This document shows, piece by piece, positions 40,260 through 49,674 of a DNA stretch of 64,000 nt. The notes beneath the pieces are model-generated. The model made no database searches. It was not told the DNA's origin and saw only the letters and a list, made by a program, of their open reading frames with translations. The first letter of the stretch is position 1, and every line of letters begins with the position of its first letter. Location of the stretch: positions 434,001 to 498,000 of the forward strand of contig NZ_JAQPCN010000001.1 of the NCBI RefSeq assembly GCF_028464225.1. The letters run 5' to 3'. A program made the translations under genes and the position numbers. This DNA is from Zeaxanthinibacter sp. PT1 (GTDB lineage Bacteria; Bacteroidota; Bacteroidia; Flavobacteriales; Flavobacteriaceae).

Positions 40260-42736
40260 TGGCTACTAAAAGTACAGACCGGGATAAGGCCTTGTACGCT
40301 CTTGCGGAAAACTGGTTCCGGCAACAGCAGTGGAAACCATTCCCGTTCCAGACCAAAGCGTGGAAAACTTTTTTAGAGGGAAAGCACGGTTTACTAAACG
40401 CCCCTACTGGTAGTGGTAAGACCTACGCCCTGTGGTTTCCAATCGTATTACAATACCTGAAAGACAATCCCGATTATAAAAATAAACATCCAAAAGGCCT
40501 GAAGGCCATATGGATCACACCCCTCCGCGCTCTTTCCCTGGAGATCAAACAATCTGCGGAGCGTGTGATCAGGGACCTGGGTACGCCGCTCACTGTAGGC
40601 ATCCGTAGTGGAGATACGTCAACTAAGGAGAGGGCGCAGCAAAAACGAAATATGCCCGACTTGCTCATCACCACTCCTGAAAGCCTGCAATTGTTGCTGG
40701 CTTCCAAGGGTTACGATAAGCAATTCCGAAATTGTTCAGCCATAGTGGTGGATGAATGGCACGAACTCTTAGGAACTAAAAGAGGGGTGCAGATGGAATT
40801 GGGCTTGTCTCGCTTAAAAACGGTAGCACCACAACTTCGAATATGGGGAATCTCTGCAACCATTGGAAACCTGGAGCAGGCCCGCGAAGTATTACTGGGA
40901 CCGGCTTCAAAAGCCTTGGAGAATTCGGTCCTTATCCGTGCCAGCATCCCCAAGAAAATCAAAGTACAGAGTATCATTCCCGATAAGATGGACAACTTTC
41001 CCTGGCGTGGTCACCTGGGTTTGCATCTTATGGAAGACGTAGTTCCCATTATTGAGCGTAGCCGAACCACGCTACTGTTCACCAACACCAGGGGACAGTG
41101 CGAGATCTGGTACCAGCGGCTGTTGGAAAAGCACCCGGAACTGGCAGGCCTGATGGCCATGCACCACGGAAGTATCGGTAAGGAAACCCGTATCTGGGTA
41201 GAAGAAGCTATCAGGGACGAACGCCTGAAGGCCGTGGTCTGTACCTCCAGCCTGGATCTCGGTGTAGATTTTGCCCCGGTAGAAACCGTAGTACAAATAG
41301 GCGGTCCCAAAGGAGTTGCTCGTTTTATGCAAAGGGCGGGAAGAAGCGGGCACAGACCGGGAGAAGAAAGTGTAATTTATTTTTTGCCTACCCATGCCCT
41401 TGAACTGGTCGAAGCTTCAGCCTTGAAAAAAGCTGTGGAAACCCAAACGGTAGAGGATCGACTTCCGTTCCTCTATAGCTATGATGTGCTACTCCAATAC
41501 CTGACCACCCTGGCTGTATCTGACGGCTTTGTACCGGGGGAGATTTTCCACGAGGTAAGAGGGACATTCTGCTTCCAGGACTTGCCTGAAGAACAGTGGC
41601 AATGGCTTTTAAACTTCCTGGTGATGGGGAGCCAGAGCTTAAAATCATATGACGAATACAAGAAAGTAGAAGTTGAAGACGGAATTTTCAAGGTCACCAA
41701 CCGGGGGGTTGCCATGCGTCACCGATTGCAGATAGGCACCATTGTCAGTGATGCCCAGATATCCGTTAAATACCAGAAGGGAGGGTATATTGGTACCATA
41801 GAAGAATCCTTTATCTCTAAGCTGAAGCCGGGGGATGTATTTACATTTGCGGGCAGGACACTGGAATTTTTAAGGGTAAAGGAAATGCAGGCGATGGTGC
41901 GAAATTCCAGGTCAAAATCAACCAAAACCCCTAGCTGGATGGGAGGGAGATTAACTCTAACCTCGCAGATGTCCGAGTTGCTCCGGGAAGCGTTGTATAC
42001 GGCCGGAGAGCCTGTTGACCAACAGACGGAAGAAATCCGGGCCCTGGAATCCCTATTCAAGCGACAACGGAAAGAAAGTATTGTCCCCAAACCGAGCGAA
42101 TTCCTGATAGAAACCTTTAAAACCAGGGACGGGTATCATCATCTCTTCTATCCTTTTGAAGGGCGGTTTGTCCATGAGGCTATGGGCAGTCTACTGAGCT
42201 ACCGGATCAGCCTCTTAAACCCTATAACATTTTCATTGGCTTTTAACGACTATGGTTTTGAATTACTTTCGGATCAACCCATAGACATGCAGCAAGTGTT
42301 AGATAATGATCTTTTCACTATAGAATACATGCACGAGGACCTGCAGAACAGCCTGAACTCCACAGAAATGGCAAGGCGGAAATTCCGGGATATTGCTGTG
42401 ATCAGCGGGATGGTATTCACCGGTTACCCCAACAAAGGGATTAAAATGAAACACCTGCAAAGCAATTCGCAGTTATTATTTGATGTCTTCCGGGATTATG
42501 AACCGGAGAACCTTTTATTTCAACAGGCTTTCCGGGAGACATTTGAACACCAGTTAGAAGAAGGACGGCTAAGGATGGCCCTGGAACGGATCGCTGAGCA
42601 GGAAGTGGTCTGGAAAGACTGTAAACAACCCACTCCCCTCTCCTTCCCTATTATCACTGACGGTCTACGTGAAAAATTATCCAGCGAGAAACTAGCCGAC
42701 CGTATTCAGCGCATGATCGCGAAACTACAGAAATGA
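40259..42736 (+). CDS. Ligase-associated DExH-box helicase (Lhr-Core type)
   Basis: The 825-residue superfamily 2 helicase has Walker A LLNAPTGSGKTYALWF (about residues 50-60), LRALSLEIKQSA, the DEWH box in AIVVDEWHELLGTKRG, WGISATIGN, LLFTNTRGQCEIWY and motif VI FMQRAGRSGHRPG. The C-terminal half is the winged-helix and Lhr-Core extension without the extra domain of full-length Lhr. Such enzymes are 3'-5' translocases acting with the clustered ligase and nucleases. Its ATG overlaps the ligase stop. Confidence 0.95.
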   Translation: MATKSTDRDKALYALAENWFRQQQWKPFPFQTKAWKTFLEGKHGLLNAPTGSGKTYALWFPIVLQYLKDNPDYKNKHPKGLKAIWITPLRALSLEIKQSAERVIRDLGTPLTVGIRSGDTSTKERAQQKRNMPDLLITTPESLQLLLASKGYDKQFRNCSAIVVDEWHELLGTKRGVQMELGLSRLKTVAPQLRIWGISATIGNLEQAREVLLGPASKALENSVLIRASIPKKIKVQSIIPDKMDNFPWRGHLGLHLMEDVVPIIERSRTTLLFTNTRGQCEIWYQRLLEKHPELAGLMAMHHGSIGKETRIWVEEAIRDERLKAVVCTSSLDLGVDFAPVETVVQIGGPKGVARFMQRAGRSGHRPGEESVIYFLPTHALELVEASALKKAVETQTVEDRLPFLYSYDVLLQYLTTLAVSDGFVPGEIFHEVRGTFCFQDLPEEQWQWLLNFLVMGSQSLKSYDEYKKVEVEDGIFKVTNRGVAMRHRLQIGTIVSDAQISVKYQKGGYIGTIEESFISKLKPGDVFTFAGRTLEFLRVKEMQAMVRNSRSKSTKTPSWMGGRLTLTSQMSELLREALYTAGEPVDQQTEEIRALESLFKRQRKESIVPKPSEFLIETFKTRDGYHHLFYPFEGRFVHEAMGSLLSYRISLLNPITFSLAFNDYGFELLSDQPIDMQQVLDNDLFTIEYMHEDLQNSLNSTEMARRKFRDIAVISGMVFTGYPNKGIKMKHLQSNSQLLFDVFRDYEPENLLFQQAFRETFEHQLEEGRLRMALERIAEQEVVWKDCKQPTPLSFPIITDGLREKLSSEKLADRIQRMIAKLQK

Positions 42737-42787
42737 CTCCGGCAGAATTCGCGAACATTTTTGGTTGCAGGGTTCCCCTTACTACCA

Positions 42788-42795
42788 TAATTTTG
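42788..42795 (+). promoter_or_regulatory. -7 element 4 nt before the pdeM start
   Basis: TAATTTTG is a perfect TAnnTTTG, with GGTTG (42763-42767) 20 bp upstream as a -33 candidate. It ends 4 nt before the ATG, predicting transcription start at or beside the A of ATG. Confidence 0.5.
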
Positions 42796-42799
42796 CCAC

Positions 42800-43432
42800 A
42801 TGACCCGCTCACTGCCCATCCAGCAATCCAATTTTGAACTACACCCCAGCGGTGCGCTATATTGGGTAGACCAATCAATGCTACTTATCAGTGATGTACA
42901 CCTGGGAAAAGTATCCCATTTTCGGAAATATGGCGCGGCGGTTCCGCAGAATGCTATCGCGGCCAATTTCCGCTTACTCGATGCTACAGTCCAGGATTTC
43001 CACCCTGAGAAAATATGTTTCCTGGGAGACCTTTTCCATTCCTACCTCAATGGGGAATGGGAGCTTTTCAGCGAATGGGTATCCAAGGTGAAATCAGAGA
43101 TCATACTGATTGCGGGAAATCACGATATCATCTCTCCTTTAAAATATGAAGGCTTGGGGATAAAAGTGGTTCCCGAACTCGTCATCGGCCAATTTTTACT
43201 GACCCACCACCCTGAAGAGCGGGAGGGTCTCTTTAATTTTGCCGGACATATTCACCCTGCCGTTAAGATCAGGGGTCAGGGGAGACAATCCATGAGATTA
43301 CCCTGCTTCTTTAAAAGTCCCCGGCAGATGATCCTGCCCGCTTTTGGCACCTTTACAGGAATGCATACGCTGGAACAGAAAAATGAGGACGAGGTATTCG
43401 CCATTGCAGAGGATCAAGTCATAAAATTATGA
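42800..43432 (+). CDS. pdeM: Ligase-associated DNA damage response endonuclease PdeM
   Basis: The 210-residue calcineurin-like metallophosphoesterase has all ligand motifs: LLISDVHLGKVSHFRKYG (D-x-H), CFLGDLFHSYLNGEW (GD), LIAGNHDII (GNHD), LTHHPE and FAGHIHPAV (GH-x-H). It is the fourth member of the ligase-associated cluster, a Mn2+-dependent nuclease-type phosphodiesterase. Start ATG at 42800; an alternative internal Met directly before ISDVH would remove 28 residues that include hydrophobic beta-strand. The 63-bp gap after the helicase contains its own promoter. Confidence 0.94.
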   Translation: MTRSLPIQQSNFELHPSGALYWVDQSMLLISDVHLGKVSHFRKYGAAVPQNAIAANFRLLDATVQDFHPEKICFLGDLFHSYLNGEWELFSEWVSKVKSEIILIAGNHDIISPLKYEGLGIKVVPELVIGQFLLTHHPEEREGLFNFAGHIHPAVKIRGQGRQSMRLPCFFKSPRQMILPAFGTFTGMHTLEQKNEDEVFAIAEDQVIKL

Positions 43433-43463
43433 TATAGCGCTTTGGAACCCCTTGTTTAGCAGT

Positions 43464-43471
43464 TATATTTG
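43464..43471 (+). promoter_or_regulatory. mfd -7 element
   Basis: TATATTTG is a perfect match. It overlaps the TTG at 43469 that would otherwise extend the frame upstream, so the mfd start must lie downstream (TTG at 43487, 15 nt further). Confidence 0.6.
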
Positions 43472-43486
43472 CACAAATTTTCTCCG

Positions 43487-46400
43487 TTGACCCAGTCCAG
43501 TATCAAGGAATTATACTACAAGTCCCCCGAGCTCGGGTTACTCAAGGATGCCATAAGCCTGCCGGTACACCCTATACGGATAAAAGGGTTAACCGGGTCT
43601 TCCCTATCGTTCCTCAGCGCAGCACTTTACAAAGAGAGTGATTTACCCTTTTTGTTCATCTTTAATGACAAGGAGGAAGCTGCTTACCACCTCAATGACC
43701 TGGAACTGATGGTGGGCAAGAACGAGGTATTATTCTACCCGGGCAGCTATAGGCGCCCATACCAGATAGAAGAAACAGACAATGCCAACGTACTGCTCAG
43801 GGCAGAGGTTCTGAACAGGATCAATTCCCGTAAAAAGCCGGCCATCATTGTATCTTACCCGGACGCCTTGTTTGAAAAAGTGGTCACCAGGAAGGAACTG
43901 GACAAGAACACCCTGAAAATAAAGCTGGGAGACCAGCTATCACTGGATTTCCTGAACGAGGTGCTTTTTGAATACCACTTTCAAAGGGTGGACTTTGTAT
44001 CCGGACCGGGTGAATTCTCCGTAAGGGGAGGAATTGTTGATGTCTTCTCATTTTCACATGACGAGCCCTACCGCATAGAATTCTTCGGGGATGAAGTAGA
44101 TAGCATCCGCACCTTTGACGTCGCCACTCAACTCTCTACAGAACCGGCGAAGAAGATCACCATCATTCCTAACGTTGAGCACAAACAACTGACAGAATCA
44201 CGGGTTAGTTTCCTGAAATATATATCGGCCAAGACCGTGATTATGATTCAAAGGCCACAGGCGGTATTTGAGCGAATAGATGATTTCTACAAAAAGGCAG
44301 AGGCATCTTATAAGGAACAGGACGGAGAAGTACGCCGGCTTTCCCCTTCAGAATTATTCCTGAATTCAGATCTACTGAAGAAGGAACTAAGGGAATTTAA
44401 GCATATACAGTTTGGCGATGCCACCCCAGGGGAAACCAAAAGCATGAAGGCCGAATGGGAAGAGCTTGGACAATCGATGACCGAGGTGGAATTCCGCACC
44501 AAACCTCAACCCTCATTCAATAAGAAATTTGATCTGCTGATCGCCAACCTGAATGAGAATGAGGAGAAAGGCTATCGCAATTATATATGCTGCGCTTCGG
44601 AACAACAAGCCAAGCGACTCCACGATATTTTCGAAGAAGTAGACGGTCGGGTGCATTACCAGACCCTCGTTTTCCCGATTTACCAAGGCTTTGTTGATGA
44701 GGACTTGCAAGTGGCCTGCTATACCGATCACCAGATTTTTGAACGTTACCATAAATTCCACCTGAAGAATGGGTACGCTAAGAAACAGGCCATTACGCTG
44801 CAGGAATTAAATAAACTGGAGATAGGAGATTACGTGACCCACATTGATCACGGGATAGGGGTGTTTGGCGGCCTGCAGAAAATACAAGTGGAAGGTAAAA
44901 TGCAGGAGGCCATCAAACTGCAGTACAGCGACCGTGATATCCTCTATGTAAGCATACATTCCCTCCACAAAATATCTAAATATAACGGCAAGGACGGAAC
45001 CAGTCCGAAGATCTATAAATTAGGATCGGCGGCATGGAAGAACCTGAAACAGAAGACCAAATCCCGGGTTAAAAAAATCGCTTTTGACCTCATACAGGTC
45101 TATGCCAAGCGACGATTGGAAAAAGGTTTTCAATACCACCCGGACAGTTACCTGCAGCACGAGTTAGAGGCTTCCTTTATCTATGAGGACACCCCGGATC
45201 AAAGTAAAGCCACGGAGGACATCAAGAGCGACATGGAGAGCCAGCGTCCCATGGACAGGCTGGTGTGTGGAGATGTAGGTTTCGGCAAGACAGAAGTAGC
45301 CATCCGTGCAGCCTTTAAGGCAGTAGATAACGGTAAACAAGTTGCCGTCTTAGTTCCAACGACCATCCTGGCATTCCAGCATCACCGGACTTTTTCGGAA
45401 CGTCTTAAGGAGATGCCGGTAACCGTGGATTACCTTAACCGTTTCCGGACCGCCAAAGAGAAGAAAGATGTTTTGGAGCGCCTCACCGAAGGAAAGGTGG
45501 ATATTATCATAGGTACGCATCAACTGGTTAACAAACAGGTGAAATTCAAAGATCTTGGACTGTTGATCGTGGATGAAGAACAGAAATTTGGGGTATCTGT
45601 CAAGGACAAATTAAAATCGATCAAGGAGAACGTAGATGTACTGACCCTTACCGCTACACCAATTCCCCGTACTTTGCAATTCAGTTTGATGGCTGCCAGG
45701 GATTTGTCGGTAATCAACACCCCTCCCCCTAACCGTTACCCCATAGAAAGCCAGGTTATCGGCTTTAGTGAAGAAACTATCAGGGATGCTATCAGTTACG
45801 AGATCGAAAGAGGCGGACAGGTTTATTTTATCCACAACCGGATAGAAAACATTAAAGAGGTTGCCGGAATGATACAACGGTTGGTGCCCCACGCCAAGGT
45901 TGGTGTCGGCCACGGGCAGATGGAGGGCAAGAAGCTGGAGACCCTGATGCTGGCATTCATGAATGGCGAATTTGATGTTCTTGTGTCCACTACAATTGTG
46001 GAAAGTGGTCTTGATGTCACCAATGCGAATACCATTTTCATCAATAATGCCAATAATTTTGGTCTGAGCGACCTGCACCAGATGAGAGGACGTGTCGGGC
46101 GGAGTAATAAAAAGGCGTTCTGCTACTTTATTACTCCACCTTACGAGGCTATGACAGCCGAAGCCAGGAAACGTATACAGGCATTGGAGCAGTTCACGGA
46201 ACTGGGTAGTGGATTCAATATCGCCATGAAGGATCTGGAAATCCGTGGTGCGGGTGACATCCTGGGAGGAGAACAGAGCGGTTTTATCAATGATATCGGT
46301 TTTGAAACCTACCAGAAGATCCTCGCCGAGGCAATAGACGAGCTTAAGGAAAATGAATTCAAGGACCTTTATGAAGAAATGGAAGGCCCTAAGCGAGATT

Positions 46401-46891
46401 ATGTCAAAGATGTACAGATCGATACGGATTTTGAACTGTTATTCCCAGACGATTATGTGAATAGCACTACAGAACGCCTTAACCTGTATACCCAACTAAA
46501 CAACATCGAGGATGAATCAGCACTGTCTGAATATGAACAACAACTGGTAGATCGCTTTGGTGAAATACCTTCCCAGGTTGAAGACCTGTTGAATTCTGTC
46601 AGGATTAAATGGATCGCTAAGGAAATCGGCCTTGAAAAGGTAGTGATGAAAAAAGGCAAGCTGATCGGCTATTTTATCTCGGACCAACAATCCGGTTTTT
46701 ACCAATCTGACCGATTCACAAGGGTATTACAATTTGTACAATCACATCCCCAGCAGTGCAAGATCAAAGAAAAAGATACCCGTAAGGGCCTTAGGCTTTT
46801 ACTTGTTTTTGAAAAAGTGTCTACCATCTCCAAAGCACTCCAGGCCATCAGGCCATTGGAGGCCAGCGCCATGGCAAGTACCGCAGGTTAA
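43487..46891 (+). CDS. mfd: Transcription-repair coupling factor Mfd
   Basis: The protein of about 1134 residues removes RNA polymerase stalled at lesions and recruits UvrA. UvrB-like N-terminal modules (e.g. LFYPGSYRRPYQIEETDNANVL split across residues 90-115) are followed by the CarD-like RNA polymerase-interaction domain GDYVTHIDHGIGVFGG, Walker A GDVGFGKTEVAIRA, DEEQ box IVDEEQKFGVS, TATPIPRTLQFS, and motif VI QMRGRVGRS, with the TRCF C-terminal domain. A TTG at 43487 (MTQSSIKELYYKSPELG) is the best start given the promoter. It follows pdeM by 54 bp and extends the repair island. Confidence 0.94.
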   Translation: MTQSSIKELYYKSPELGLLKDAISLPVHPIRIKGLTGSSLSFLSAALYKESDLPFLFIFNDKEEAAYHLNDLELMVGKNEVLFYPGSYRRPYQIEETDNANVLLRAEVLNRINSRKKPAIIVSYPDALFEKVVTRKELDKNTLKIKLGDQLSLDFLNEVLFEYHFQRVDFVSGPGEFSVRGGIVDVFSFSHDEPYRIEFFGDEVDSIRTFDVATQLSTEPAKKITIIPNVEHKQLTESRVSFLKYISAKTVIMIQRPQAVFERIDDFYKKAEASYKEQDGEVRRLSPSELFLNSDLLKKELREFKHIQFGDATPGETKSMKAEWEELGQSMTEVEFRTKPQPSFNKKFDLLIANLNENEEKGYRNYICCASEQQAKRLHDIFEEVDGRVHYQTLVFPIYQGFVDEDLQVACYTDHQIFERYHKFHLKNGYAKKQAITLQELNKLEIGDYVTHIDHGIGVFGGLQKIQVEGKMQEAIKLQYSDRDILYVSIHSLHKISKYNGKDGTSPKIYKLGSAAWKNLKQKTKSRVKKIAFDLIQVYAKRRLEKGFQYHPDSYLQHELEASFIYEDTPDQSKATEDIKSDMESQRPMDRLVCGDVGFGKTEVAIRAAFKAVDNGKQVAVLVPTTILAFQHHRTFSERLKEMPVTVDYLNRFRTAKEKKDVLERLTEGKVDIIIGTHQLVNKQVKFKDLGLLIVDEEQKFGVSVKDKLKSIKENVDVLTLTATPIPRTLQFSLMAARDLSVINTPPPNRYPIESQVIGFSEETIRDAISYEIERGGQVYFIHNRIENIKEVAGMIQRLVPHAKVGVGHGQMEGKKLETLMLAFMNGEFDVLVSTTIVESGLDVTNANTIFINNANNFGLSDLHQMRGRVGRSNKKAFCYFITPPYEAMTAEARKRIQALEQFTELGSGFNIAMKDLEIRGAGDILGGEQSGFINDIGFETYQKILAEAIDELKENEFKDLYEEMEGPKRDYVKDVQIDTDFELLFPDDYVNSTTERLNLYTQLNNIEDESALSEYEQQLVDRFGEIPSQVEDLLNSVRIKWIAKEIGLEKVVMKKGKLIGYFISDQQSGFYQSDRFTRVLQFVQSHPQQCKIKEKDTRKGLRLLLVFEKVSTISKALQAIRPLEASAMASTAG

Positions 46892-47547
46892 AGCATTTTA
46901 AGATCCTTGATGGTCTTGAACGCCACATCTACCTGGTCATCATTCACCAGGATGGTAAATTCATTGGTGGTAGAGATCACTTCGTATAAAACAATTCCCT
47001 CCCAGGCAAGCCTCTGGAAAATGAAGTAATAGATCCCGGGCACCTGGGTGTTCTCTGCAGGAAGCTTTACGGTTATGGATGAGAGATTTTCGGACTTCTG
47101 GGTACATTTCTCATTCTTGAACAATTGCTCCACGGTATCATCAAGCGTATTGCTAACCACGATATTTAATTCGTTAACCCCTCTCGAGGAGGTATAGAAG
47201 ACATCTTTATTCTTGTTTACCGTCTCTAACAATTCCGTTTGATTTTCAAGGATACTGTCTGAAACCAGGAAAGTAAAATCTGTCAAGGAAGATCGTACGG
47301 TAATCTCCCCAATTTCTTTGAGCACTTTTATGATCCGGTGGGTAGCCCGGAATTCCATATCTCCTGAAAGCCGTTTCAGGGCCATTACGATAGCACCATT
47401 CCTAACCTCCTTTCCCAATTCCTCCTCGATCTCGGGTTTTACGATTCGCGATAGGGAAGTCAGGTTAATAATTCCCTGGGCCAGGGCACTCTGGAGAAAT
47501 GGTTTTTTCTTGATATACTGCTCAACAACAGAGGATATTGTTTTCAT
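46888..47547 (-). CDS. ACT-domain/HTH protein, Bacteroidota-specific
   Basis: The 219-residue protein is sometimes labelled aspartate kinase because of its ACT-like C-terminal half, but no kinase motifs are present. Residues about 1-75 are helical with basic residues (IINLTSLSRIVKPEIEEELG, RNGAIVMALKRLS) and resemble a winged-helix domain. Two ACT-like repeats follow (about 80-150 and 150-219; FTFLVSDSILENQ, GIYYFIFQRLAWEGIVLYEV). It may sense an amino acid and bind DNA, but this is inference. Its stop overlaps the end of mfd by 4 bp, convergent. A perfect -7 element lies 19 nt upstream. Confidence 0.8.
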   Translation of the reverse strand: MKTISSVVEQYIKKKPFLQSALAQGIINLTSLSRIVKPEIEEELGKEVRNGAIVMALKRLSGDMEFRATHRIIKVLKEIGEITVRSSLTDFTFLVSDSILENQTELLETVNKNKDVFYTSSRGVNELNIVVSNTLDDTVEQLFKNEKCTQKSENLSSITVKLPAENTQVPGIYYFIFQRLAWEGIVLYEVISTTNEFTILVNDDQVDVAFKTIKDLKML

Positions 47548-47566
47548 AGGTTTGCCGGTAAAAGAG

Positions 47567-47574
47567 CAAAAATA
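47567..47574 (-). promoter_or_regulatory. -7 element of the ACT/HTH gene
   Basis: Reads TATTTTTG on the minus strand, ending 19 nt before the ATG at 47547. Confidence 0.65.
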
Positions 47575-47601
47575 ACATTATGTTACAAATAAAACAAACT
47601 T

Positions 47602-47958
47602 TTAAAAATGATAGAAGGCATCCTGCAGGTGTTGCATTTCTGTTTTATCAGCTCTTTCCAGGTAGGTAATAATATCAAATCGGGTTTCCAGGTCTAATTG
47701 GTGCTCCTGTATATAATGATCAGCGGCCATGACCAATAATTTAATTTTTTTAGGAGTAACGCTTTTAACCAGGTCATCAAAATAGTCAGAACTTCGATAT
47801 TTGACCTCCACTATGGCGAGCACCTCGGCCTTTCTTGCGATGATATCAATTTCTGCCTTGCGGTAATAATAATTGGTGGCCAGGATGGTATACCCCTTAT
47901 CTTTAAGATATTGTACCGCCATAGCTTCTGCCCGGCTTCCTATTTCCCTGTTTTTCAT
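47602..47958 (-). CDS. yraN: YraN family endonuclease-like protein (UPF0102)
   Basis: The 118-residue protein has the UPF0102 pattern: GSRAEAMAVQYLKDKGYTIL, then ATNYYYRKAEIDIIARK and VLAIVEVKYRSSDYF. The E, D and E-x-K residues (AEAM, EIDII, EVK) form the restriction-endonuclease-like PD-(D/E)XK core. Family members are linked to Holliday junction or DNA processing, but the function is not settled. It lies upstream of the ACT gene, same strand; that gene has its own promoter. Confidence 0.92.
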   Translation of the reverse strand: MKNREIGSRAEAMAVQYLKDKGYTILATNYYYRKAEIDIIARKAEVLAIVEVKYRSSDYFDDLVKSVTPKKIKLLVMAADHYIQEHQLDLETRFDIITYLERADKTEMQHLQDAFYHF

Positions 47959-48131
47959 GTTCAGAATTGTTGAAATGATAAAAATGGCGGTAGTTCATCG
48001 AAAAAATCAGCATTTAGTCGACCTAATTTATACTAAGATGCTACTTTCATTCGCTCTATACCATAAGATACGCATATTGCTGTAAAAACTCAATACTCAA
48101 CGCATTTAAGAATTCACCCCATCCTAAACAC

Positions 48132-49667
48132 ATGAAGGTTCTTAAAGCCAGAGATTCTATGGAGTATTTTATTAATTGTAATACTGCAACCTTAGCTCTT
48201 TACACAACACCCCTGGATGCGACCCGGGCGGCCCACTTGTACAGGAGACTGGGTTTCAGTGCCTCAAAACAAACAATAGACCAGGCCACGGGGCAGAATG
48301 CTGCCGTCCTGGTAGACAACCTGGTCACTGAAGCCCTGGCCATGCCCCCACTGGCGGCACCTCCATGGGCTAACTGGAACCGTGACAATTATCCTGCAGA
48401 CGATGATGCTGCCGGGCAATTGGTGCGATCTCAGCGGCAAGAATGGGCCGTGAGCTATACCGGCGCATTGTTAAATAACAACCTAAGGGACCGTCTTAGT
48501 TTTTTCTGGAGCAACCATTTTGTTACCGAACTGGATATCTACGAATGTAATTCTTTCCTCTACGGTTATATCAACTGCCTTCAGCGGAATGCCATCGGCA
48601 ATTTTAAAACCTTTGTCAGCGAGATCGGTCTTACCGATGCCATGCTGTACTACCTGGACGGGGTATACAACAACGGAAACAACCCCAACGAGAATTATGC
48701 CCGGGAACTCTACGAACTCTTTACATTAGGTGAAGGAAATGGGTATACGGAGCAGGATATCATCGAAACTGCCCGTGCCCTGACCGGCTATGTGGAACGG
48801 GGCGAGGTTGGATGCTCTGCGGTCACCTTTAACCCTGCGCGCTTTGATGGTGGCAGCAAAACAATCCTGGGCAGAACCGGGAATTGGGGGTATGATGATG
48901 TCATTGATATTCTCTTCGAGGAAAGGTCACAGCAAATTGCCGACTTCATCTGTAAGAAATTGTACGAATTTTTTGTACACCCGGACAGTGACGACGACGC
49001 AGGGAACGCACAACTTATTATCTCCGGGATGGCTTCAACCTTCCTGTCCAATAATTTTGAAATCGCCCCCGTACTCTCAGAGCTTTTTAAAAGTCAGCAC
49101 TTCTTTGATGAAGAAGCGCTCGGGGTAATTATAAAAAGTCCTTTTGACATTTACCTCAACTTGCTGAACGAAACCGGTTTTTCTTATGATGACAATGTTT
49201 TGATCAATGTTGTTGACGCCAGCGGTCTTTTAGGACAGACCCTGTTTGATCCTCGGGATGTTGCCGGTTGGCAGCGAGACCGCAGTTGGATCAACACCAA
49301 TTTCATGATCGGAAGGTGGCTTACGGTAGAAGTATTCCTGCAGGCTGCTTTCCAGGCCAACCCAGAACAGTTCAGGGCCTATGCGGTAGCAGCGGTAGGT
49401 AATTCCAACAGCAACACCAGTAATCCGCAAATAGTGGTACAGGCCATTGTAGATCACCTACTCCCTAAAGGACTACTGACAACTCAGGATTTTGAGAATG
49501 CCCTTTCCGTTTTTAAGATCGAAGATGTTCCGGAAAATTACTACGGTTCAGACTATATACCTGGCGGACTCGGTTTATGGATGCTATCCATAAGTCCTGA
49601 AGTTCCTCAGCAGGTTTTTCTTCTCCTGATGCATATCTCCAGACAACCCGAATTTCAACTTAAATAA
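48132..49667 (+). CDS. DUF1800 domain protein
   Basis: The 511-residue product contains the DUF1800 pattern from about residue 30: AAHLYRRLGFSASKQTID, LRDRLSFFWSNHFVTE, NPNENYARELYELFTLGEGNGYTEQDIIETARALTG split over residues 180-215, and FVHPDSDDDAGNAQLI. DUF1800 proteins occur next to DUF1501 proteins in many phyla and may be exported, but this one has no obvious signal peptide at either ATG 48132 or the internal Met at 48159. The function is unknown. It is followed after 7 bp by the DUF1501 gene, forming a two-gene operon. Confidence 0.9.
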   Translation: MKVLKARDSMEYFINCNTATLALYTTPLDATRAAHLYRRLGFSASKQTIDQATGQNAAVLVDNLVTEALAMPPLAAPPWANWNRDNYPADDDAAGQLVRSQRQEWAVSYTGALLNNNLRDRLSFFWSNHFVTELDIYECNSFLYGYINCLQRNAIGNFKTFVSEIGLTDAMLYYLDGVYNNGNNPNENYARELYELFTLGEGNGYTEQDIIETARALTGYVERGEVGCSAVTFNPARFDGGSKTILGRTGNWGYDDVIDILFEERSQQIADFICKKLYEFFVHPDSDDDAGNAQLIISGMASTFLSNNFEIAPVLSELFKSQHFFDEEALGVIIKSPFDIYLNLLNETGFSYDDNVLINVVDASGLLGQTLFDPRDVAGWQRDRSWINTNFMIGRWLTVEVFLQAAFQANPEQFRAYAVAAVGNSNSNTSNPQIVVQAIVDHLLPKGLLTTQDFENALSVFKIEDVPENYYGSDYIPGGLGLWMLSISPEVPQQVFLLLMHISRQPEFQLK

Positions 49668-49674
49668 GCCTACC

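Noticed and set aside
46888-47547. Annotation of the ACT/HTH protein as aspartate kinase
   Set aside because: None of the kinase motifs (KFGG, GREGSD) are present; only the ACT-like half is shared.
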